In this document: piece by piece, positions 16,264 through 25,360 of the stretch
How positions within the stretch are numbered: position 1 is the first letter of the stretch
Layout of the letters: each line of letters opens with the position of its first letter
Assembly (NCBI RefSeq): GCF_900176565.1
Contig: NZ_FXEH01000005.1
Coordinates: forward strand, 1,141,384-1,205,383
DNA from: Thalassobacillus devorans
GTDB taxonomy: Bacteria > Bacillota > Bacilli > Bacillales > Halobacillaceae
Direction: 5' to 3'
DNA length: 64,000 nt
Translations under genes and position numbers: made by a program
Notes under the pieces: model-generated
What the model saw: the letters and a program-made list of their open reading frames with translations, nothing else
Databases searched by the model: none
What the model was told of the DNA's origin: nothing

Positions 16264-17517
16264 TTAGTTGACTGTCGGGAAGCCGAAACCAGACGCGTAA
16301 TCGTCGCCTGAAGCTGCTCCGATTCCTCCAAGAATGTCATTAGCTGTTGCACGGCTTTGCAGCTCAGCACGCAGGTCAGCATTGCTTAGTCCAGGATTTT
16401 CTGCCCAGACTTTTGCTGCCAGACCGGAAACGTGCGGTGTAGCCATGGATGTGCCACTGATCGTGTTGTAGCCGCCATCATACCAGGTGGACTCGATTGC
16501 TGCACCTGGTGCGGATACTTCTACATCCAGACGCTGGATTTCATAGTCGCCGTCTGTATCCGGGTTACCGCGGGAAGAGAAATCAGCTACACGGTAAGTG
16601 CCGTTCTCTTGTGTATTTTCAAGCGCTGCTACTGCAACTGCTCCTTGCAATCCGCCTGGGAAGCCGATCGTGTTAGCATCTGGACCGGAGTTTCCGGCAG
16701 CTGCTACGACCAGTGCACCTTGACTGTTTGCATAGTTGACAGCATCTGTAACCAGGCTGCTTTCAGAACTTGCACCAAGAGACATGGAAATGACAACATT
16801 TACACCTTGTGCCTTACCTTCATCTGCCGCATGTTCGATTGCATTTGCGATATCGTCCATGTAGCCAGATCCACGGTCATTCAACACTTTGTAAGCCCAA
16901 AGGTCAGCATCTGGAGCTACACCGTAAATTCCTAGGGCATCAGTACCGCCATCCGCAAGAACCGTACCCGCTACGTGTGTACCGTGACCGTTTTTGTCGT
17001 TACAAGTCCCGTCGATTAGAGGGGAACGCATTTGGCTGAAATCTTTACATTGTTCAAAGCTGTTAGCCAGGTCTGCGTGCTCAGCCACACCTGTATCAAG
17101 GACAGCTACGCGGATATTGTCCCCGCCATCTGTCGTTGCGATGGAATCATCGTTATAGATAGCTTCCATGCCCCAAGGAGTCTGATCGGATGGAAGACCA
17201 TCACGCTCGCCAGTATCTTTCGGCTTAGCATCCAGGGTAGCCTTTTCTACTTCAGATACTTCATAATTTTTATTGTTCTGTAACGCCTCGAACTGTTTAC
17301 GATTTACATTGGTTGTGAATCCTTTTTCACCAAAAGCATGACGTACGCCATAATTTTCTTTCGCTTTTTCTTCCGCATTGTCATTGACTGCATTGATCAG
17401 AACACGGATCTGTTCCTGTGTCTTCGCTTTATCGTCAGCTGGCTGTGCAAAAGCACTGATTGCGAATAGAGACATCAGCAATAGTGCAGTTGTCACAGAA
17501 AAGAATAGTTTCTTCAT
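16264..17517 (-). CDS. Secreted subtilisin-like serine protease (S8), paralog A
   Basis: About 417 residues. A signal peptide (LLLMSLFAISAFAQ) and I9 propeptide are followed by the catalytic domain: Asp (VAVLDTG), His (NGHGTHVAG) and Ser (ISGTSMATPHVSG). The start is the third of three consecutive ATG codons, because AAGGCGG directly abuts the first. It is a close paralog of the gene at 17661, about 130 bp upstream, with the same domain order and C-terminal GDDYASGFGFP. Two Cys residues in the catalytic domain may form a disulfide. The acidic surface (many Asp and Glu) suits salt-rich media. It probably degrades extracellular protein. Confidence 0.95.
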   Translation of the reverse strand: MKKLFFSVTTALLLMSLFAISAFAQPADDKAKTQEQIRVLINAVNDNAEEKAKENYGVRHAFGEKGFTTNVNRKQFEALQNNKNYEVSEVEKATLDAKPKDTGERDGLPSDQTPWGMEAIYNDDSIATTDGGDNIRVAVLDTGVAEHADLANSFEQCKDFSQMRSPLIDGTCNDKNGHGTHVAGTVLADGGTDALGIYGVAPDADLWAYKVLNDRGSGYMDDIANAIEHAADEGKAQGVNVVISMSLGASSESSLVTDAVNYANSQGALVVAAAGNSGPDANTIGFPGGLQGAVAVAALENTQENGTYRVADFSSRGNPDTDGDYEIQRLDVEVSAPGAAIESTWYDGGYNTISGTSMATPHVSGLAAKVWAENPGLSNADLRAELQSRATANDILGGIGAASGDDYASGFGFPTVN

Positions 17518-17586
17518 CATCATCCGCCTTATCTAAGTATTTTGTTAGATTAATAGTTTTACTTTCGGAATATTTTGATAGTTATA

Positions 17587-17640
17587 ATTCTAGCATAGCC
17601 GCTTCCTGATTTTATTGAGCAGGAAGGTGCAATTAGCTAG
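17587..17640 (-). promoter_or_regulatory. Shared upstream element and promoter, subtilase A
   Basis: A 54-bp block matching 19010-19063 without gaps at 34 of 54 positions. It includes CTAG.TA.TTGC, TGCTCAAT.AA and an extended -10 TGCTAGAAT. Its position upstream of each protease gene suggests a common promoter with a regulator-binding site. Confidence 0.55.
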
Positions 17641-17660
17641 GTAAAATCGTCTATTTTCCA

Positions 17661-18911
17661 TTACTGAGCTAGTGGAAACCCGAATCCGGACGCATAGTCG
17701 TCGCCTTCTGCGGCACCTGTACCGCCAAGGATATCATTCGCTGTTGCACGGTTTTGCAATTCTGCACGAAGTTCCGTATTGCTTAAGCCAGAGTTTTCTG
17801 CCCAGATTTTTGCAGCTAAACCGGATACGTGCGGAGTCGCCATGGATGTACCGCTGATCGTGTTATAAGCCCCGTCATTCCAGGTGGACGCAATCGCTGC
17901 GCCTGGAGCAGAAAGTTCTACATCGCGCTCCTGGATGACATAGTCACCAGCAGTGGCCGGGTTTCCGCGAGAGGAAAAGTCAGCAACACGATAGGTTCCG
18001 TTTTCCTGAACATCCTCTAATGCTGCAACTGCAATCGCATTTTCAACAGCTCCCGGGTAGCCGATAGTGTCTTCGCCATCGCCATCGTTGCCGGCAGCCG
18101 CTACAACAAGTGCTCCGTTATCATAGGCATAATCGACAGCTTCTGTAATTAGGCCATCTTCACCGCTTGACCCAAGTGACATAGAAATCACTACTTTCAC
18201 ACCTTGTTCCTGGCCCTGGTCAGCTGCATGACGGATCGCATTTGCGATATCATCGGAAAAGCCCATTCCTAAATCACCTAAAACTTTGTAAGCCCACAAT
18301 TTCGCGTCAGGAGCGACACCATAGATGCCTTCTCCGTCAGCTCCACCATCCGCTAGAACAGTACCAGCGACATGAGTCCCATGCCCATTGATATCATTAC
18401 AGGAACCATCTACACGGGAAAAGAAGAGCCGGCTGAAATCTTTACATTGTTCCACGTTCCCTTCGAGGTCGACGTGGTCGGTTTTGGACCCAGTATCAAG
18501 GACAGCTACTCGAATATCGTCCCCGCCGTCCGTGGCAGTAATAGAATCATCATTGTAAATGGCTTCCATGCCCCAAGGGGTTTGATCAGAAGGGGTAGAG
18601 CTACGATCACCCGTAGCTTGCGGCTGGTTCACTAAAGAGACTTTGTCCACTTTAGTAACGTTGAGGTTCTTATTCTTTTGTAATGCTTCATATTGTTGCT
18701 CCGTCACATTGGTCGAAAAACCTTGCTTGCCGAAGTCGTGTCTAACATCATACTTTTCCTTATCTTGACTTTTGGCATTCTCATTTGTTGATTCAATCAA
18801 TACACGCACCCAGTCATTTCCATTTTCTTTTTCCGGAGATGCGAATGCACTGACGGTAAACAGTGTCAACATTAAGATGGTAGTCGTTAATGTAAAAAGT
18901 GCCCTTTTCAT
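17661..18911 (-). CDS. Secreted subtilisin-like serine protease (S8), paralog B
   Basis: 416 residues from the ATG at 18911, which follows GGGAGG by 9 nt; an earlier in-frame ATG lacks a ribosome site. The signal peptide (LMLTLFTVSAFASP), propeptide (EKYDVRHDFGKQGFSTNV) and S8 domain parallel its neighbour: VAVLDTG, NGHGTHVAG and ISGTSMATPHVSG. The adjacent gene is clearly a tandem duplicate. Differences concentrate in the propeptide and surface loops, which suggests some divergence in specificity. Confidence 0.95.
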   Translation of the reverse strand: MKRALFTLTTTILMLTLFTVSAFASPEKENGNDWVRVLIESTNENAKSQDKEKYDVRHDFGKQGFSTNVTEQQYEALQKNKNLNVTKVDKVSLVNQPQATGDRSSTPSDQTPWGMEAIYNDDSITATDGGDDIRVAVLDTGSKTDHVDLEGNVEQCKDFSRLFFSRVDGSCNDINGHGTHVAGTVLADGGADGEGIYGVAPDAKLWAYKVLGDLGMGFSDDIANAIRHAADQGQEQGVKVVISMSLGSSGEDGLITEAVDYAYDNGALVVAAAGNDGDGEDTIGYPGAVENAIAVAALEDVQENGTYRVADFSSRGNPATAGDYVIQERDVELSAPGAAIASTWNDGAYNTISGTSMATPHVSGLAAKIWAENSGLSNTELRAELQNRATANDILGGTGAAEGDDYASGFGFPLAQ

Positions 18912-19009
18912 TAACGCATGCCTCCCTTTCATTTTTTTGCAATAGATCGCTCGTTTTTTTCGACAAACCTCCCCTTATTCAGAAAATTTGGTCTATTGCG
19001 TTGAATTTG

Positions 19010-19063
19010 ATTGTAGCACAGGTTTTCAGGCGATTGATTGAGCAAGATGAAGCAAATAACTAG
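19010..19063 (-). promoter_or_regulatory. Shared upstream element and promoter, subtilase B
   Basis: Partner of 17587-17640. The extended -10 reads TGCTACAAT, and the conserved TTGCTCAAT lies about 25 bp upstream of it. No good -35 is present, as is typical of activator-dependent or extended -10 promoters. Confidence 0.55.
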
Positions 19064-19105
19064 TATTATATAACTATTTTGTGAAAATTTTTCGACATTT
19101 TGTGC

Positions 19106-19138
19106 AAAAAAACTGGCTTCTCCATAGGGAGAAAGCAG
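19106..19138 (-). terminator. Terminator of threonine aldolase gene
   Basis: CTGCTTTCTCC / GGAGAAGCCAG stem with one mismatch, followed on the minus strand by T7. Confidence 0.8.
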
Positions 19139-19152
19139 CTTCCTGTTACGAA

Positions 19153-20175
19153 TTAATTCACCAGTTGATTAATCTTCGTCAGTACCGTTTCGATATCTTC
19201 TTTTGTAATATGATAGTTGGTAACAAAACGGACAGTATGCGGGCCAAATGGTACCGCTAAAATCCCTTCTGTTTTCAATGCATCCAAAAACTGTTCTGCC
19301 GTATAGCCCGCCTGCTTTGTATTGACCAGGATGATATTGGTCTCCACTTCATTTTCCACGGTCAAACCATCCATCTCAGCGAGACCAGCAGCAAGCTTCT
19401 CCGCATGTTGATGATCTTCAACAAGCCGCTCCGTCATTTCATTCAAAGCGACTAAGCCCGGCGCTGCCACAATTCCGGATTGCCGAAGCCCGCCTCCGAG
19501 ACGCTTCCGCCACTTTCTCGCCTGCTTAATAAAATCAGCAGAACCAGCAATAATCGAGCCGACAGGCGCTCTAAGCCCTTTCGACAAACAGAACTGCACG
19601 GTGTCGGTCAATGCTGCATAGCGGTCAACCGAGATGCCGGTCGCTGCTGCTGCGTTGAACAGCCGCGCCCCATCGAGATGAATCGGAACGTGGTGCTCCC
19701 TGGCTATTTGGGCGATTGTTTTCATATTTTCTAAAGGCAGAACTGCACCGCCCGCTTTGTTATGGGTGTTTTCCAGACAAATCAATCCAGTTTCCGGAAA
19801 ATGAATGTCCTCACCGCGGATCGCGTCAGCCACATCTGCCGGGGACATCGCTCCCCGTTCTCCCTTGATCGTCCGCGGCTGCACTCCTGCCAGGGCAGAC
19901 ATCGCCGCTCCTTCATAAACAAACAGATGGGCATCCTGTTCGAGAATCACTTCATCGCCTGGCTTGCAGTGCGTCAGGATGGCAATCTGATTGCCCTGCG
20001 TGCCGCTTGTTACGAACAATGCCGCTTCTTTGCCCAGCATTTCCGCTGCCCGCTCCTCGAGCTTATTTACCGTCGGATCTTCTTCATATACATCATCGCC
20101 GACTTCCGCTTCATAAGCCGCCTGCCTCATCGCTTCTGTCGGTTTCGTTACTGTATCACTCCGCAAATCGATCAT
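19153..20175 (-). CDS. Low-specificity L-threonine aldolase
   Basis: 340 residues. A PLP-dependent lyase cleaving threonine or allo-threonine to glycine and acetaldehyde. The N-terminal DLRSDTVTKPTEAMRQA, LFVTSGTQGNQIA, the cofactor Asp in IHLDGARLFNAA and the Schiff-base Lys in FCLSKGLRAPVGS are all present. The ATG at 20175 is chosen over the one two codons earlier because GGAGG lies 7 nt before it. It is monocistronic with its own terminator. Confidence 0.94.
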   Translation of the reverse strand: MIDLRSDTVTKPTEAMRQAAYEAEVGDDVYEEDPTVNKLEERAAEMLGKEAALFVTSGTQGNQIAILTHCKPGDEVILEQDAHLFVYEGAAMSALAGVQPRTIKGERGAMSPADVADAIRGEDIHFPETGLICLENTHNKAGGAVLPLENMKTIAQIAREHHVPIHLDGARLFNAAAATGISVDRYAALTDTVQFCLSKGLRAPVGSIIAGSADFIKQARKWRKRLGGGLRQSGIVAAPGLVALNEMTERLVEDHQHAEKLAAGLAEMDGLTVENEVETNIILVNTKQAGYTAEQFLDALKTEGILAVPFGPHTVRFVTNYHITKEDIETVLTKINQLVN

Positions 20176-20357
20176 CGCCATTCCTCCAACTCATTTCTTT
20201 TAGTAAAAGTGTACTAGATTACCAGATTCTTTACCAAAACGAAGCACTTTTCTGAATCATTCCTCTGGTAAGCAAGTAACTTTTCCAATGGTTAATTTTG
20301 TATTAGGATGGTTAGAGTGTGTAACAACCTTAACTAATTATCGATGGAGGAAACTTT

Positions 20358-21233
20358 ATGAAAGATCGAAATAAAGGAATCCTGTTGCTGCTTATATCTG
20401 CGTTCGGATTTTCGGTTATGGCGGCGTTCGTCAAGCTGTCAGGCGATTTGCCGACTGTGCAGAAGACGTGGTTCAGAAACGTCATTTCTGTTATGATTTC
20501 ATTCGCTTTTGTCATGTATTATAGAGAAAGCTTGTTTGGGAAAAAGGAAAACCAGAAGTACCTGCTCCTGCGGTCTGCGATGGGTACACTCGGCATGGTA
20601 CTGTTTTTCTATTCCATTGATGAACTCGTGCTATCCGATGCGGACATGCTGAATAAATTAAGTCCGTTCCTCACGATCATTTTCTCTGCCATTTTCCTGA
20701 AAGAGCGGGTCCAACTGTTCCAGATGGTGGCAATCATTATTGCATTCGTCGGAACGCTATTTATCATCAAGCCGCAATTTTCAGTTGATATCGTGCCTTA
20801 TTTAGGCGGGATACTTGGGGCCGTGTTCGCCGCCGGAGCGTATACGATGCTGAGACTTCTCGGTAATAGAGAAAAATTCTATACGGTTGTCTTCTATTTT
20901 TCCTTTTTCACCACAATGTCGCTGCTGCCCTTTGTGATCATTTTCTGGGAGCCAATGACGATGCAGCAGTTGATCTACCTGCTGTTAGCAGGCGTTTTTG
21001 CGACGATGGGCCAATTCGGTATTACAGTTGCTTATAAGTTCGCACCAGCCAAGGAAATTTCGATATTCTTCTATTCGACCGTAGTCTTTTCCACGCTGAT
21101 CAGTATCGTCGTCATCAAACAGGTGCCCGACTTCATGAGTATCATAGGATACATCGTTATCTTCGGGGCATTGTTCTATATGTTCATCAAAAACAATCAG
21201 CTCGACAAGAAATATCAGGAGAAACAAAGCTAA
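20358..21233 (+). CDS. EamA/DMT family transporter
   Basis: 291 residues with about ten transmembrane helices in two EamA repeats, with GFSVMAAFVKLSG and the second half (GGILGAVFAAGAYTMLRLL) aligned. Members of this drug/metabolite transporter group export amino-acid or nucleotide-derived metabolites; the substrate here is unknown. The ATG follows GGAGG by 7 nt. Possible export of a metabolite related to the divergent threonine aldolase is conjecture. Confidence 0.9.
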   Translation: MKDRNKGILLLLISAFGFSVMAAFVKLSGDLPTVQKTWFRNVISVMISFAFVMYYRESLFGKKENQKYLLLRSAMGTLGMVLFFYSIDELVLSDADMLNKLSPFLTIIFSAIFLKERVQLFQMVAIIIAFVGTLFIIKPQFSVDIVPYLGGILGAVFAAGAYTMLRLLGNREKFYTVVFYFSFFTTMSLLPFVIIFWEPMTMQQLIYLLLAGVFATMGQFGITVAYKFAPAKEISIFFYSTVVFSTLISIVVIKQVPDFMSIIGYIVIFGALFYMFIKNNQLDKKYQEKQS

Positions 21234-21266
21234 AACGGCAGTCCTCAGGGAGGACACGCCGTTTTT
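21234..21266. terminator. Terminator between DMT and nagZ genes
   Basis: AACGGC.GTCCTC / GAGGAC.GCCGTT stem with T6 on the plus side. It may act in both directions for the converging genes. Confidence 0.9.
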
Positions 21267-21298
21267 TGTATTAGATGTACTAAATTCCACTTGTTGAA

Positions 21299-23059
21299 TT
21301 ATTCATAAGATAAGCCCGATCCCATCGGGTATAAACCTTCTATATTCACCGGCAGCTTACCGCCAGGATTTTCGCCAAAGATAACATCTACAGCACCTGT
21401 CCAGGCTGTAGGGTTCGCTGTACCCCAGCGATCCAGTACATAAGAAGCCAGATAGGCATCTACTTCCGGAAATTCTTTTATATCATAAGGGAGACCAAGT
21501 GAAACGACGGCCACTGGCTTACCAGTCTCACGCAGCTCTTTTACCAAATTCACTTGCCCTTCTGGCAGGACGCTTGCAGAATAAGTAGGAACGATGATCC
21601 GGTCGGCATCCTCTGCCAACTCTACAGCCTGTCCAATTTCTGTCTCACTTGGATCAGCACTGGAGGCACTCCAAGTAGTAACGTCTCCTTCAGACTTCTC
21701 CCTGACCTTATCTCCTATTTGATTAATATAGGTAGTTCCGGCAACCAATGTTGTCTCTTGGGATTGATTATCAAAAGGGAGCACGCCGTCATTTTTTAAT
21801 AACGTCATCGAGTTTATTGCTATGTCAGATGCTGCTTCTTTATGAGCAGGTGTCTGGGTTATTTCCAAAGCTTCTTCAGGATCTACCGTACGTTCTTCAA
21901 ACAAGTTGTATTTAAACTTCTTAGCCAAAATCCTCTCCAGCGATTCATGCACCCGCTTCTTTGTGATTTCGCCTGTCTGATAAGCTCCATAAAGGGCTTC
22001 GAAGGTTTCCAGCTGGTCCTCCTGGTTTCCAGTCGCCATGATGATATCGGCACCGGCATTGATTGCAAGAACAGCAGCGTTTCCTGCTCCCCAATTATCA
22101 TCAATAGCTTTCATGCTCATCGCGTCTGTTACAATCAACCCGTCAAAGCCCATCTCATCCCTTAAAAGACCTGTTAGGACTTTTTTGGATAGCGTAGCAG
22201 GAAGCTCTGGATCGATAGCATCAATAATGACATGGGCGGTCATAATGGAATCCGTCCCAGCATCTATCGCTGCCTGAAAAGGAGGCAAATGGACTTGATC
22301 CAAGGTATCACGATCATATGTGACTTGTGCTATCCCATAATGGGAATCGACACTGGTGTCCCCATGTCCCGGGAAATGCTTGGCAGAAGCCATGACCCCT
22401 TCTTTCTGATTTCCAATGACTTGCGCAGCGGTCATATCCGCCACCAGGTCTGTGTCTTCTCCAAAGGAACGCACGCCAATTACCGGGTTTTCCGGATTGG
22501 TATTTACATCAGCAACGGGGGAATAGTTCCAATTGAACCCCATCGCTCTTGCTTCCTTTCCCGTGATACTGGACACCAGCTCGGCATATTCCAGGCTGTC
22601 CGTCGCTCCAATTCCCATTTGTCTTGGAAATGTAGTGGCATCTTGAGGGACGCGTTGAGACGCACCATATTCCAGGTCAGCAGAAATGATCAAAGGAATC
22701 GCCTTTTCTGTTTCCGCAGCCCATTCCTGCAACTGATTGTTGTAGGCGGCCTGGTGTTCCGCTGTTCGTTTTCCATACACGATGACGGAACCCGCTTTAT
22801 ACTCCTGAATTGCCTGTTTGGTAAACTCATTTGGCATACCTGATCCGTTGTCGAAGGTAGAAGGCATTACCAGCTGGCCGATTTTCTCCCGATCCGTCAT
22901 TTGAGCGATCATCCGCTTAATCATTCCTTTTTGTGCCTTTTCTGATTGTGGATCTGGATGTTGGAATTGCTCTTTCTGACTTGTCTTAGCAGTAGCGGCA
23001 GGAATCAAAAGTGAAAAAACAAGCATAAAACAACTGAGTGAAGCTAGTATTTTTTTCAA
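21299..23059 (-). CDS. nagZ: Exported GH3 beta-N-acetylglucosaminidase
   Basis: 586 residues from a TTG at 23059, which lies 8 nt after GGAGG; the longer frame has no signal peptide. A Sec signal (MKKILASLSCFMLVFSLL) is present. The GH3 barrel contains KHFPGHGDTSVDSH, whose Asp-His pair is the acid/base dyad specific to NagZ-type enzymes, and the nucleophile Asp in IVTDAMSMKAI. A C-terminal sandwich domain follows, as in B. subtilis NagZ (YbbD). It removes GlcNAc from muropeptides outside the cell, in wall recycling or scavenging. It stands alone, unlike the B. subtilis mur operon copy. Confidence 0.92.
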   Translation of the reverse strand: MKKILASLSCFMLVFSLLIPAATAKTSQKEQFQHPDPQSEKAQKGMIKRMIAQMTDREKIGQLVMPSTFDNGSGMPNEFTKQAIQEYKAGSVIVYGKRTAEHQAAYNNQLQEWAAETEKAIPLIISADLEYGASQRVPQDATTFPRQMGIGATDSLEYAELVSSITGKEARAMGFNWNYSPVADVNTNPENPVIGVRSFGEDTDLVADMTAAQVIGNQKEGVMASAKHFPGHGDTSVDSHYGIAQVTYDRDTLDQVHLPPFQAAIDAGTDSIMTAHVIIDAIDPELPATLSKKVLTGLLRDEMGFDGLIVTDAMSMKAIDDNWGAGNAAVLAINAGADIIMATGNQEDQLETFEALYGAYQTGEITKKRVHESLERILAKKFKYNLFEERTVDPEEALEITQTPAHKEAASDIAINSMTLLKNDGVLPFDNQSQETTLVAGTTYINQIGDKVREKSEGDVTTWSASSADPSETEIGQAVELAEDADRIIVPTYSASVLPEGQVNLVKELRETGKPVAVVSLGLPYDIKEFPEVDAYLASYVLDRWGTANPTAWTGAVDVIFGENPGGKLPVNIEGLYPMGSGLSYE

Positions 23060-23331
23060 TTTGAAGACCTCCATTCTATTAGTAAAGACAATTTTCCAGC
23101 GGTAATGCTTTCCTCCTTTATGACTTATTAAGGCTAAGAATACCAACCCCGCAGCATAGACGTCTATACCAGCATGCAAAAAATGTAAATTCATACAATT
23201 ATCTCATTGCAAATTCCCTAATTATCTTTGGAAAACTATGACTAATGGATGAATCGGGCTTTTTAAAAAACAGCTAAACACCTCGAAAAATGTCGGAATC
23301 GCACTAATATAAAAGTTTTTTGGCAGATTGC

Positions 23332-23360
23332 TTGCTTTTCCTAAGCCCAGGTGCTATGCT
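23332..23360 (+). promoter_or_regulatory. Cold-shock gene promoter
   Basis: TTGCTT (23332-23337), a 17-bp spacer and TATGCT (23355-23360) with an extended TG. Transcription near 23367 would give a 5' leader of about 110 nt, as is usual for csp genes. The rest of the 23060-23331 gap shows nothing recognisable. Confidence 0.7.
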
Positions 23361-23477
23361 TAGAACACTTATTATTGTTCGGATATGAGTGAAAGAAGAA
23401 AAATGTTTTCGTCTTGAATGAATATGAAGAGCAAGAAGAGTAATACAAGGTGGCACAGCCACGCAGGAGGAATTACC

Positions 23478-23675
23478 ATGGTAGAAGGTACAGTAAAATG
23501 GTTTAACGCAGAAAAAGGTTTCGGTTTCATCGAAGTAGAAGGACAAGACGATGTATTCGTTCACTTCTCTGCTATTCAAGGCGAAGGCTTCAAAACTCTA
23601 GAAGAAGGCCAAGCAGTAACTTTCGATATCGAAGAAGGTCAACGTGGACCTCAAGCTGCTAACGTTCAAAAATAA
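23478..23675 (+). CDS. Cold-shock protein, CspA/CspB family
   Basis: 65 residues. The single OB-fold domain holds both RNA-binding motifs: RNP1-type KGFGFIEV and RNP2-type VFVHFSAI. It acts as an RNA chaperone at low temperature and in stationary phase. The ATG at 23478 follows AGGAGG by 7 nt; upstream extension of the frame is not used. A long leader suggests cold-dependent translation control. A terminator follows. Confidence 0.97.
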   Translation: MVEGTVKWFNAEKGFGFIEVEGQDDVFVHFSAIQGEGFKTLEEGQAVTFDIEEGQRGPQAANVQK

Positions 23676-23685
23676 TTGACGTTAC

Positions 23686-23716
23686 AAAAAGGACTCCTAT
23701 ATGGGGTCCTTTTTTT
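23686..23716 (+). terminator. Terminator of csp gene
   Basis: AAAAAGGACTCC / GGGGTCCTTTTTTT with a short loop, directly after the stop codon. Confidence 0.92.
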
Positions 23717-23861
23717 GTGCCTTAATCCCTCTCCGTCCCGACCTTCATCCTCTTCCTTCCAGGTCCACACACCTATATTCCTGGTAAATTTGTTACGCTT
23801 TACCAATCAAGAAATCGGGTAAGCAAGTATTAATTACCGACAACCTGGAAGGAGTTTACCT

Positions 23862-25280
23862 ATGGAAAGCCTGATGACCTTGATTGAAACAGGGGTAGCC
23901 AATATATCCGACTTCCTCTGGACCTACGTATTAGCTATCATTCTCATTATCGGCGGAATATTTTTAACCGTTCAACTCAAGTTTTTTCAATTCCGTTTTT
24001 TCGGCCATGTACTCCAGCGTACGGTTGGTCAGATTTTTAAGAAAAATAAACACGAAGGCACCATTACGCCGTTTCAGGCATTTACCTCAGCCCTCGCTTC
24101 CACTGCAGGAGCGACCAATATCGTCGGGGTGCCTCTTGCCATTGCCATGGGCGGACCGGGTGCACTATTCTGGATGTGGATGGTCGCTTTGATCGGCATG
24201 GCTACCCGCTATTCTGAAATTCTCCTCGGCCTGAAATATCGGGAATTGAATAAAGAAGGCGTCTGGGTCGGCGGACCACAATATTACATCAAGAAGGGAC
24301 TCGGCTGGAACAAAATCGCGGCCTTATTCGCCTTTTTCCTCATGATCGAAATTATTCCAAGTGTCATGGTCCAATCTAATTCCATCACAACCCAGGTCGA
24401 AGGAGCTTTTGGCTGGCCCGCCTGGATCACTGGAATAGCCATCACCATCCTGATTGGTATCATTGTTTTTGGCGGAATCAAACGAATCGGTAAAGTGACC
24501 GATAAACTCGTCCCGTTTATGGTGATTTCCTATTTACTTATCTGCTTTATCGTTATTTTTGCAAATATCGAAACGATCCCAAGTGTTTTCGGATTGATTT
24601 TCGCCCACGCCTTCACTCCTATTTCCGCCGCCGGTGGTTTTGCCGGGGCTGGAATTGCTCAGGCGCTTCGCTGGGGGATTGCCCGTGGGCTTTACTCCAA
24701 TGAAGCTGGTCTCGGAACGGGACCCGTGGCCCACGCTGCTGCCCAGACCGACCACCCAAGTAAACAGGCATTGTGGGGCATCTTCAGTGTCTTTGTCGAT
24801 ACCATCGTCATTTGTACCATAACCGGCCTGACCGTACTTACCTCAGGTGCCTGGAAAGAGATTGGTGCTGATAATTCCGCCAACATGGTCAACGTAGCTT
24901 TCGCTGATGTATTCGGTGAGCAGTTTGGCGGAACATTTGTCGCTCTTTTCCTATTGTTCTTTGTATTCACGACGGTAAGTGTCGTCATTTTCTTCGGAGA
25001 AAAACAGGCGGAGTACTTGTTTGGGCTGAAGTTTTCAAAAGGCATGCGGATCGTTTATGTGATTTCTATCTACCTCGGGGCAATCGGAGGCCTGCAGTTC
25101 GTATGGCAGTTCCTTGATTTACTGCTGGCTGCTGTCGTCGTTTTCAACATTATCCCTGTGTTGTTTATGTATAAAGATATCAAGGCGATCACGGAGGATT
25201 ATATCGAGCGAATCTACCGTGGCAAAGGCGGTAAGCCAACCATAAAATTATTCAGTGATGAAGCCAAGGAGTCAGAATAA
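23862..25280 (+). CDS. Alanine/glycine:cation symporter (AGCS) family
   Basis: 472 residues with about 11 membrane helices. AGCS signatures are visible: PFQAFTSALASTAGATNIVG, GGPGALFWMW, and GIARGLYSNEAGLGT with its conserved SNEAG. It imports alanine, glycine or a related neutral amino acid using Na+ (or H+). Closest known relatives are AlsT/GlnT-type proteins of Bacillus, so glutamine is also possible. The start lies 7 nt after GGAG. It is monocistronic. Confidence 0.93.
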   Translation: MESLMTLIETGVANISDFLWTYVLAIILIIGGIFLTVQLKFFQFRFFGHVLQRTVGQIFKKNKHEGTITPFQAFTSALASTAGATNIVGVPLAIAMGGPGALFWMWMVALIGMATRYSEILLGLKYRELNKEGVWVGGPQYYIKKGLGWNKIAALFAFFLMIEIIPSVMVQSNSITTQVEGAFGWPAWITGIAITILIGIIVFGGIKRIGKVTDKLVPFMVISYLLICFIVIFANIETIPSVFGLIFAHAFTPISAAGGFAGAGIAQALRWGIARGLYSNEAGLGTGPVAHAAAQTDHPSKQALWGIFSVFVDTIVICTITGLTVLTSGAWKEIGADNSANMVNVAFADVFGEQFGGTFVALFLLFFVFTTVSVVIFFGEKQAEYLFGLKFSKGMRIVYVISIYLGAIGGLQFVWQFLDLLLAAVVVFNIIPVLFMYKDIKAITEDYIERIYRGKGGKPTIKLFSDEAKESE

Positions 25281-25329
25281 CTTAAACTACGAATTTAATT
25301 TGCGACTTTTTTAAAAATCATTCCAATTA

Positions 25330-25360
25330 TAAAAAAGCCGGGGCGCTATGTCCCGGCTTA
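25330..25360. terminator. Terminator between AGCS and MBL genes
   Basis: AAGCCGGG / CCCGGCTT stem with an A-rich left and T-rich right flank. It serves both converging genes and overlaps the 3' end of the MBL gene. Confidence 0.85.

Noticed and set aside
22232-22843. 203-residue frame opposite nagZ
   Set aside because: Antisense shadow; His/Cys-rich and lacking any start signal.
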